Shown in pieces: positions 43,080 through 48,489 of a DNA stretch of 48,489 nucleotides (positions are counted from its first letter, which is position 1; each line of letters opens with the position of its first letter). This DNA is from an uncultured Acidimicrobiales bacterium. Lineage in GTDB: Bacteria > Actinomycetota > Acidimicrobiia > Acidimicrobiales > UBA10347. The notes beneath the pieces are model-generated. The model saw only the letters and a program-made list of their open reading frames with translations, had not been told where the DNA came from and searched no databases. Position numbers and translations under genes: made by a program. Location of the stretch: assembly GCA_937991435.1 (NCBI GenBank), contig CALKPY010000063.1, positions 1 to 48,489 of the forward strand, written 5' to 3'.

Positions 43080-44492
43080 TCAACGTGAGCGATACACCGC
43101 GCTGGCGCCGAGGGATTCCTTGTTGAGTCGCTTTGACAAGTGCAACCCTTCGAGAATGAACTCGACACCGCTCGCCACGAGCGCCGGATCAGTCATGTCA
43201 TCAGGGGCGTAACCCAGATGTTGCAGCGCTTCGCCCAACGCGGGCATCTGGGTGAGCATCTCTAGATAGGCACTGTCGGCAATGTCATCGCCGGTATGAA
43301 CCACAGCTTCGGCTTCGTCAAAGGCTTCGAGTACCCCCGCAACATGGGTGTGTTCGAGGGAACTCTTAAACGTGACGATCGTGGCCGACGACAGCAGGTG
43401 CTCGATGATTTCGACGTCTCGGCCATCGTCGATCGACTCGACTTCGATCTTGCCCATGCTCGACGGAGTGAGGGCGGGAAGGTCGCTAATGCGAGGCACC
43501 GCTCGCGTGCCACCCTGCTTAAGCGTGCGTCGCACGGCACTCGCCACAAGCGTTTCATAGTTGGCGATGCTGAGACGCACCGACACACCGGAACGCTGAT
43601 TCACATGCGGGTTCTCGCGAGCGAGATGACTCATTGTGGTGACGATCTCTGCCATGAAGTCAGGCACGCTCACCTCGATGCCTTCGCCGCTGAAGATCTC
43701 GGCTTCCTGCTCGACGATGTCCATTTCGATGTCGATCTCACGCGGGTAATGCGTGCGAAGCTGCGTGCCGAAGCGGTCCTTGAGCGGCGTGATGATGCGT
43801 CCGCGGTTGGTGTAGTCCTCGGGGTTGGCCGACGCGAACAACATGATGTCGATCGGAAGGTTGATTCGGTAACCCCTGATCTGCACGTCGCGCTCTTCGA
43901 GCACGTTGAGCAGACCCACTTGAATGCGCTCAGCCAAGTCAGGAAGCTCATTGATCGCGAACAGACCGCGATTCGAACGCGGAACCATTCCGTAGTGCAG
44001 CGTGAGTTCATCGCTCAGGTAGCGGCCCTCGGCCACCTTGATCGGGTCGACCTCGCCAATGAGATCTGCTATCGAGGTGTCGGGAGTCGCCAGCTTCTCC
44101 GCGAAACGGTCGCGTCGATGCACCCAGGCGATCTTGGTGTCATCACCATGTTCAGCAACAAGGTCCTTGGCATATTTCGAGACCGGGTTGTACGGGTCAT
44201 CATTGATTTCCGACCCTGCCACGATCGGCATGTGTTCATCGAGCAAACCAATACATGAACGAATCATGCGCGTCTTGGCCTGACCACGCTCACCCAGGAA
44301 CACAACGTCATGACCGGCAAGCAACGCGTTTTCGAGCTGTGGCGCGATGGTGTCTTCATAACCAAGCACCCCTTCGAACAGCGGTTCACCTGCCTGAATT
44401 TTCGTGATGGCGTTGCGTCGAATTTCGTCTTTGACCGAAACCGACTTCCAGCCGGACGCCCGAAGCTGACCAAGAGTCTCTACAAGATTCAT
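43080..44492 (-). CDS. MoxR/Mg-chelatase-like AAA ATPase
   Basis: A 470-residue AAA+ protein related to magnesium chelatase subunit I and MoxR. Seen: LAGHDVVFLGERGQAKTRMI with Walker A GERGQAKT, GLFAINELPDLAERIQVGLL with Walker B, LPIDIMLFASANPEDYTNRG (sensor 1) and LKDRFGTQLRTHYP (arginine finger region). A C-terminal helical part follows. Partners are usually VWA-domain proteins; none is adjacent here. The frame is open to 44555, but ATG 44492 starts conserved-looking sequence and keeps clear of the divergent DUF1801 promoter. Likely chaperone-type assembly of a metal or protein complex. Confidence 0.88.
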   Translation of the reverse strand: MNLVETLGQLRASGWKSVSVKDEIRRNAITKIQAGEPLFEGVLGYEDTIAPQLENALLAGHDVVFLGERGQAKTRMIRSCIGLLDEHMPIVAGSEINDDPYNPVSKYAKDLVAEHGDDTKIAWVHRRDRFAEKLATPDTSIADLIGEVDPIKVAEGRYLSDELTLHYGMVPRSNRGLFAINELPDLAERIQVGLLNVLEERDVQIRGYRINLPIDIMLFASANPEDYTNRGRIITPLKDRFGTQLRTHYPREIDIEMDIVEQEAEIFSGEGIEVSVPDFMAEIVTTMSHLARENPHVNQRSGVSVRLSIANYETLVASAVRRTLKQGGTRAVPRISDLPALTPSSMGKIEVESIDDGRDVEIIEHLLSSATIVTFKSSLEHTHVAGVLEAFDEAEAVVHTGDDIADSAYLEMLTQMPALGEALQHLGYAPDDMTDPALVASGVEFILEGLHLSKRLNKESLGASAVYRSR

Positions 44493-44537
44493 TGATGTCG
44501 AGGCTAGGCCAGCGGGCACCACACAACGAAGCGCTAC

Positions 44538-44543
44538 TACCGT
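44538..44543 (+). promoter_or_regulatory. -10-like hexamer of the DUF1801 gene
   Basis: TACCGT followed by six bases and the ATG at 44550; no ribosome site. Confidence 0.35.
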
Positions 44544-44549
44544 TTCGTC

Positions 44550-44993
44550 ATGCACAGCGACGCTGCGACACCAAAGCAGTACATCGATTTACTCCCTGAC
44601 GACCGACGCCGAGCCATTCGCAAAGTGCGCGCAACGATTCGCAAACACTTGCCCCGCGGCTATGTCGAAAACATGGCGTGGGGAATGATCGCCTACTCAG
44701 TGCCGCTCTCAATACAGCCCGACACCTACAACGGCCAACCCCTGATGTACGCCGCAATCGCCTCGCAGAAGAACCACATGGCGATCTATCTCACTGGGGT
44801 CTACGCGCATGAGCCAACCCGCAAAAAACTCGTTCAACAGTGGAAGCAAAGCGGCGGTCGTCTCGACATGGGCAAGTCGTGCTTCCGCTTCCGCACGATC
44901 GACGATGTGCCGCTCGACGCACTTGGCGCGGCGATTGCCGCATTCTCGGTCGACGAGTTCATACAACTTGTTTCCAAGGTGCAACGCCGGTGA
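44550..44993 (+). CDS. DUF1801 (YdhG-like) protein
   Basis: A 147-residue member of the DUF1801/YdhG family: RAIRKVRATIRKHLPRGYVE, MAWGMIAYSVPL and the later KNHMAIYLTGVY and MGKSCFRFRTIDDVPLDAL. The fold is small alpha-beta; a related Bacillus protein has been linked to iron handling, but no general function is agreed. It reads away from the AAA ATPase gene and precedes the GH2-like gene by 32 bases. Confidence 0.85.
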   Translation: MHSDAATPKQYIDLLPDDRRRAIRKVRATIRKHLPRGYVENMAWGMIAYSVPLSIQPDTYNGQPLMYAAIASQKNHMAIYLTGVYAHEPTRKKLVQQWKQSGGRLDMGKSCFRFRTIDDVPLDALGAAIAAFSVDEFIQLVSKVQRR

Positions 44994-45013
44994 CCATGGC
45001 CACGAACGGCCGC

Positions 45014-45019
45014 TAGGTT
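45014..45019 (+). promoter_or_regulatory. -10-like hexamer of the GH2-like gene
   Basis: TAGGTT followed by six bases and the GTG at 45026; shares GCTAGGTTT with the PPOX gene promoter. Leaderless start likely. Confidence 0.4.
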
Positions 45020-45025
45020 TCTGCT

Positions 45026-47215
45026 GTGGTTTCGACGACATTGGCTGGGCCGTGGCGGGCGCACCCGACATCTGACGATTTGCGTCGCAACTGCATCGAG
45101 CACGACTTCGACGATTCGCCTTGGCACTCGATCGATGTGCCCGGTCACTGGGCCTCAAACCCTGCACTTTCATCGCGCACCTCAGTTCTGTACCGAACCC
45201 AGTTCGAGCTCGACGCTGATATCAGCGATGACACCTCGCGTCAGTGGCTGCTCTTTGACGGCATCTGGGATCGTGCTGACATCTGGCTCGATGGCAACTA
45301 CCTAGGACCGACTGCTGGCTGGTTCCTGACCCACGAATTCGAAATCACCGAGCTTGTACGCAGCGCATCGAACCTTGACCGCACCCCCGCGAAGAGCCGC
45401 GTGCACACCCTCGTTGTCGAAGTGGCTTCGCCGGTAATCAACCCCAACGAACCTGGGCGTTCCTTGCACGGGCTGTTTGCCGAACCGAGCATTGTGGGTC
45501 ACAGCAACCCAGGTGGTATTTGGCAACCCGTTCGCATCGTCTCAACGGGCGCCGTGCGAATGACCAAAAATCGAGTCATCTGCACCGCAGCAAGCGATGC
45601 CGAGGCGACGATCCATTTACGCAGCCACCTGATCTCTGACGATCCCACCGAAGCGACGATCACGACAACGCTGCGACCGCCCGCCGGAGCCGCTCCAATC
45701 ACGTCGCAGCGCAAGCACCACCTGGTGAGCGGCGCCACCGTTCTCGAGTGGGATGTTCACATTCCGTCGCCGAAGTTGTGGTGGCCGTGGTCGCTCGGTG
45801 ACCAGCCCCTGTATCGCGTCACAGTCAGCGTCGAAGTGAACGGAACGATCAGCGGAATCTGGGAGCGCACGGTGGGGCTCCGAGAAATTGAAATGAACAA
45901 GTGGGTGTTGTCGATCAACGGCACACGACTGTTCTGCAAGGGAGTCGACTTGTGGCCGACCTCTGCGCTTCCGGCTACTGCGACCGCTGACCAGATCGCA
46001 GCCGATATCTCGATGGCCCGCGAAATCGGACTCGACCTTGTGCGCCTCGATAGTCATGTTGCACGCCCAGAGCTGTACGAAACTGCTGATCGTCTGGGCA
46101 TGTTGATCTGGCAAGACCTCCCAATGCGCGGCGAGGTCAAGCGTTCGATTCAGTCGCAGGCCGTAAACGCGGCACATCGGCTAGTCGATCAACTCGGCGC
46201 GCACCCGAGCATCGTCATGTGGTGCGCACACAACGACCCGACCGGAACAACGACGGGCCCTCGACCAACGACCACGCTTCCGACTCGGCGTTCGCTGTTT
46301 GGGGTGGCGAAACAGCAGGTACCGACGTGGACAAAGAGCGTGCTCGATCGTCTTGTGGGGCGCGCGTTCGATGTCGCAGACACAAGTCGCCCGGTTGTTC
46401 ATGGCTCAGGCACCTGGCCCAGCGCTCCGAAATTCGACGGCACCGACACCCACCTACGATTCGGATGGAACAACGGCACGGGTCGAGACCTCGAAGCGTT
46501 CGCGCGCCGCATTCCACGCATGGTCCGGTGGGTCTCGTCATTCGGCGCCCAATCCATTCCGGTCAGCGCAGACGTGGCAATCCGACCTCGCAACGCGTCG
46601 GGCGACTGGCGGCCCGACCTTGGACTTCTCGCCGATCGCTACGGGCTCAGTGAGACCAGCTTCCGCCACTATCTGCCCGCTACGGGCACGCACGGCCCCG
46701 AAGAATGGATCGAAGCATCACAGGGATACCAAGCCATCTTGTTGCGCCGCCAGATCGAGACGCTGCGACGATTGAAGTACAAACCAACGGGAGGGTTCAC
46801 GTTTGCCGCTCTCGCTGACAGTCGCCCGGCGATCTCTTTTGCGATCTATGACCACGACCGCAACCCCAAACACGCCGTCGAAGCAGTCCGTTCCGCTTGC
46901 CAGCCGGTCATTGTTGTTGCTGATCGGCTTCCGGCAGAGCTCGACCCCGGCGACGCCGTACTCCTCGACGTACACATAGTGAGCGATCTACCTCGACCAC
47001 TCGAAAACGTCGTCGTACTCGCCAGCCTTGAAACCCCGACAGGTGTCGAACAATGGGCATGGCGAGGAGAGGTTGCTCCCGACTCCGTAGCCCGGCTCGG
47101 CTCGATCAATTGGATTGTTCCCGAAGCGGGCGGGGTTGTGGAGCTATCGCTCGAAGCTCGATCCGGTGACCACGTGCTCGCCGACAACGGCTACAGAGCC
47201 CACATCAACGCGTGA
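45026..47215 (+). CDS. Glycoside hydrolase family 2-fold protein lacking catalytic glutamates
   Basis: A 729-residue protein with the layout of GH2 beta-mannosidases and glucuronidases. An N-terminal jelly-roll (about 1-175, with WHSIDVPGHW and IWDRADIWLDGNYLGP) and an immunoglobulin-like domain (about 176-295) lead to a TIM barrel (about 300-610, beginning KWVLSINGTRLFCKGVDLWP) and a C-terminal beta domain. No signal peptide. The acid/base position, NE in active enzymes, reads HNDP (N403-D404). The nucleophile region, usually SEYG or SEFG, reads SSFGAQS (S505 in place of Glu). Hydrolysis is unlikely; carbohydrate binding or a changed reaction is possible. GTG start. It lies before sdhC, with no clear link. 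Confidence 0.8.
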   Translation: MVSTTLAGPWRAHPTSDDLRRNCIEHDFDDSPWHSIDVPGHWASNPALSSRTSVLYRTQFELDADISDDTSRQWLLFDGIWDRADIWLDGNYLGPTAGWFLTHEFEITELVRSASNLDRTPAKSRVHTLVVEVASPVINPNEPGRSLHGLFAEPSIVGHSNPGGIWQPVRIVSTGAVRMTKNRVICTAASDAEATIHLRSHLISDDPTEATITTTLRPPAGAAPITSQRKHHLVSGATVLEWDVHIPSPKLWWPWSLGDQPLYRVTVSVEVNGTISGIWERTVGLREIEMNKWVLSINGTRLFCKGVDLWPTSALPATATADQIAADISMAREIGLDLVRLDSHVARPELYETADRLGMLIWQDLPMRGEVKRSIQSQAVNAAHRLVDQLGAHPSIVMWCAHNDPTGTTTGPRPTTTLPTRRSLFGVAKQQVPTWTKSVLDRLVGRAFDVADTSRPVVHGSGTWPSAPKFDGTDTHLRFGWNNGTGRDLEAFARRIPRMVRWVSSFGAQSIPVSADVAIRPRNASGDWRPDLGLLADRYGLSETSFRHYLPATGTHGPEEWIEASQGYQAILLRRQIETLRRLKYKPTGGFTFAALADSRPAISFAIYDHDRNPKHAVEAVRSACQPVIVVADRLPAELDPGDAVLLDVHIVSDLPRPLENVVVLASLETPTGVEQWAWRGEVAPDSVARLGSINWIVPEAGGVVELSLEARSGDHVLADNGYRAHINA

Positions 47216-47372
47216 TCAGCGCGGGTGTCGGGTCGCCCAAGGCAGGGTCAATCGACCCGATTACCCGCCGGGCGGCCCGAGATGCGAACCCCGCGAACAC
47301 GATGTTGGGCCGAGAACTTCCCCGAAGGAAACCAATCAGCTTCGTTGCCTGACTGCTCGGCAGGTAGCGTCT

Positions 47373-47382
47373 AGATATATCC
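47373..47382 (+). promoter_or_regulatory. Possible -10 region of sdhC
   Basis: The AT-rich string TAGATATATC, standing out from the GC-rich surroundings, lies 54 bases before the sdhC ATG. TTGCCT (47346-47351) is a weak -35 at a poor distance. Confidence 0.25.
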
Positions 47383-47435
47383 ATTGCTGCCGCCACGTAT
47401 CACCAATGCAGGCAGCCACGCACAAGGTTGGTTCC

Positions 47436-48245
47436 ATGGCAGTAACGCTGCGCCCCCAGGACAAGCTGCGAACGCCCAAGCCCACGAACAAGCCGCCACG
47501 CGTCAAACTTCCGTGGCCGCTGAATCTGTATCAGACCGCCATTGGCAAGAAGTGGGTGATGGGCCTGACCGGGCTCGGGCTCATTGGCTTCGTTGTCGTG
47601 CACATGATCGGAAACCTGCACCTGTACGAAGGGCCAGTCGAAGTTCACGAATACGCCGAGGCCCTTCGCGACCTGGGCGGACACATCATTCCTCGCACCT
47701 ATGTGCTCTGGCTTATGCGGCTCGGCCTCGTGACAATGTTCGGTCTGCACATTCACTCGGCGGTCACCCTCACCCGAATGAGCGGTGCCAGCAACACCCG
47801 ATACGAGTCCACCCGTGACTACGCCGCAGCGAACTTTGCCAGCCGCACCATGCGCTGGACCGGCCCGATCATCGCCCTGTTCCTGCTCTATCACCTGGCC
47901 GATCTGACCTGGGGCTGGTTCGACGACGACTGGGTCCGCGGCGATCCCTATGGCAACGCCGACCGGTCGCTGTCTCGAATTCCGGTCGCACTCTTTTACA
48001 TCGTTGCCAACATTGCGTTGGCGGTTCATCTGTTCCACGGCGTGTTCTCGATGTTCACAAGCTTGGGCATCAATAGTCCCAAGTTCAATCCCATGCGTCG
48101 ACCCATTGCTCTGGCCATTGCCGGATTGATCCTGCTCGGCAACTTGAGCTTCCCGATCATGGTGCAGGCTGGGGTTATCGAAGAAGAAGTACCACTCGAA
48201 CAATTGCTCGAACAGCACGACTCGGCCGAGGAGGCCTCTCCGTGA
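47436..48245 (+). CDS. sdhC: Succinate dehydrogenase cytochrome b subunit
   Basis: A 269-residue membrane anchor of the b558-type succinate dehydrogenase/fumarate reductase (single large subunit, two hemes expected). Five membrane helices are visible, with His candidates in [36 protein letters not shown] and [11 protein letters not shown]. It passes electrons from SdhB to menaquinone. ATG 47436 fits the start of [10 protein letters not shown]; an ATG at 47406 is possible. The TGA overlaps the sdhA GTG (GTGA), so the operon continues beyond the window. The C-terminal tail after the last helix is acidic. Confidence 0.93.
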   Translation: MAVTLRPQDKLRTPKPTNKPPRVKLPWPLNLYQTAIGKKWVMGLTGLGLIGFVVVHMIGNLHLYEGPVEVHEYAEALRDLGGHIIPRTYVLWLMRLGLVTMFGLHIHSAVTLTRMSGASNTRYESTRDYAAANFASRTMRWTGPIIALFLLYHLADLTWGWFDDDWVRGDPYGNADRSLSRIPVALFYIVANIALAVHLFHGVFSMFTSLGINSPKFNPMRRPIALAIAGLILLGNLSFPIMVQAGVIEEEVPLEQLLEQHDSAEEASP

Positions 48246-48489
48246 TCGGATCACTCGACAGTCGGCTGCCCAACGGCGCCGCAGACGACATCGAAAACGC
48301 TTGGACCAATCACAAGTTCTCGATGAACCTCGTGAACCCTTCGAACAAGCGCAAGTTCGAAGTCATCGTGGTCGGAAGCGGACTCGCCGGCGCCAGCGCC
48401 GCCGCGACCATGGGTGAGCTCGGCTACCGGGTCAAGCTCTTCACCTACCACGACTCACCTCGACGGGCGCACAGCATCGCCGCGCAGGG
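48242..48489 (+). CDS. sdhA: Succinate dehydrogenase flavoprotein subunit, 5' part
   Basis: Only the first 82 codons are inside the window; the gene runs off the right edge. Starting at GTG 48242, it reaches the FAD-binding fold [20 protein letters not shown] and then ends in SIAAQG, the region where FAD becomes covalently linked in this family (HSIAAQGG). It oxidises succinate to fumarate with SdhB and SdhC. The start overlaps the sdhC stop by four bases. sdhB is expected downstream. Confidence 0.93.
   Translation, partial: MIGSLDSRLPNGAADDIENAWTNHKFSMNLVNPSNKRKFEVIVVGSGLAGASAAATMGELGYRVKLFTYHDSPRRAHSIAAQ

Overview
The window is about 48.5 kb of gene-dense, moderately GC-rich bacterial DNA. 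Several families point to a deep-branching, non-mycobacterial actinobacterium, most likely of the class Acidimicrobiia. These include DUF3263 next to a LytR_C protein, a DUF2342 zinc-protease-like protein, DUF2510, an F420-type PPOX protein, a SigR/RsrA-like ECF pair, type III pantothenate kinase, and a CIRCE-controlled groEL with no groES. The class assignment is inference. No phage structural genes, insertion sequences or CRISPR arrays were seen.

Layout, left to right. (1) 1-4.2 kb, minus strand: a sulfur operon with a metallo-beta-lactamase/double-rhodanese persulfide dioxygenase, a SulP permease and two YeeE/YedE half-transporters. It is preceded by a near-consensus promoter whose -10 lies inside a perfect 18-bp palindrome. 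(2) 4.2-6.5 kb: FdhD, coproheme decarboxylase (HemQ type) and a GntR/UTRA regulator as one tight unit. (3) 6.6-11.5 kb: CIRCE-controlled groEL, a gamma-butyrobetaine-hydroxylase-like dioxygenase, glycerate 2-kinase, a LytR_C protein and DUF3263. (4) 11.5-15.9 kb, accessory-looking: tRNA-Thr(TGT) with a strong terminator, a gene-poor stretch, a class II Fic protein, a CrtA-like protein and a secreted protein made of three six-cysteine repeats. (5) 15.9-26.5 kb: rlmB-ispF-ispD, a Crp/Fnr regulator, radA, two HAD-type genes (one an odd lipoprotein/membrane/HAD fusion), clpC and a polyprenyl synthase. (6) 26.5-41.5 kb, minus strand: a long cofactor and housekeeping run. In transcription order it is small membrane protein, DUF2342, tilS, ftsH, folE, folP, a phosphatase-fold protein without its catalytic residues, folB, folK, a DUF2520 protein, panC, a DUF2510-scramblase fusion, nadC, coaX, lysS, acyltransferase, SDR, hydrolase. 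Most of the junctions overlap by 1-4 bases or lie within 15 bases. (7) 41.5-48.5 kb: an ECF sigma/anti-sigma pair, PPOX protein, MoxR-like AAA ATPase, DUF1801 protein, a glycosidase-2-fold protein lacking both catalytic glutamates, then sdhC and the start of sdhA.

The genes work together in a few clear modules. One handles persulfide and thiosulfate. One combines folate, pantothenate and NAD synthesis. One makes isoprenoid precursors. One covers protein quality control (GroEL, ClpC, FtsH).

A theme across the window is probable leaderless transcription: at least nine genes have a TANNNT -10-like hexamer ending 6-7 bases before the start codon. A second theme is proteins that keep an enzyme fold while losing its catalytic residues: the GH2-like, HAD-fusion, phosphatase-like and SDR-like proteins. 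These are the best candidates for undescribed functions.
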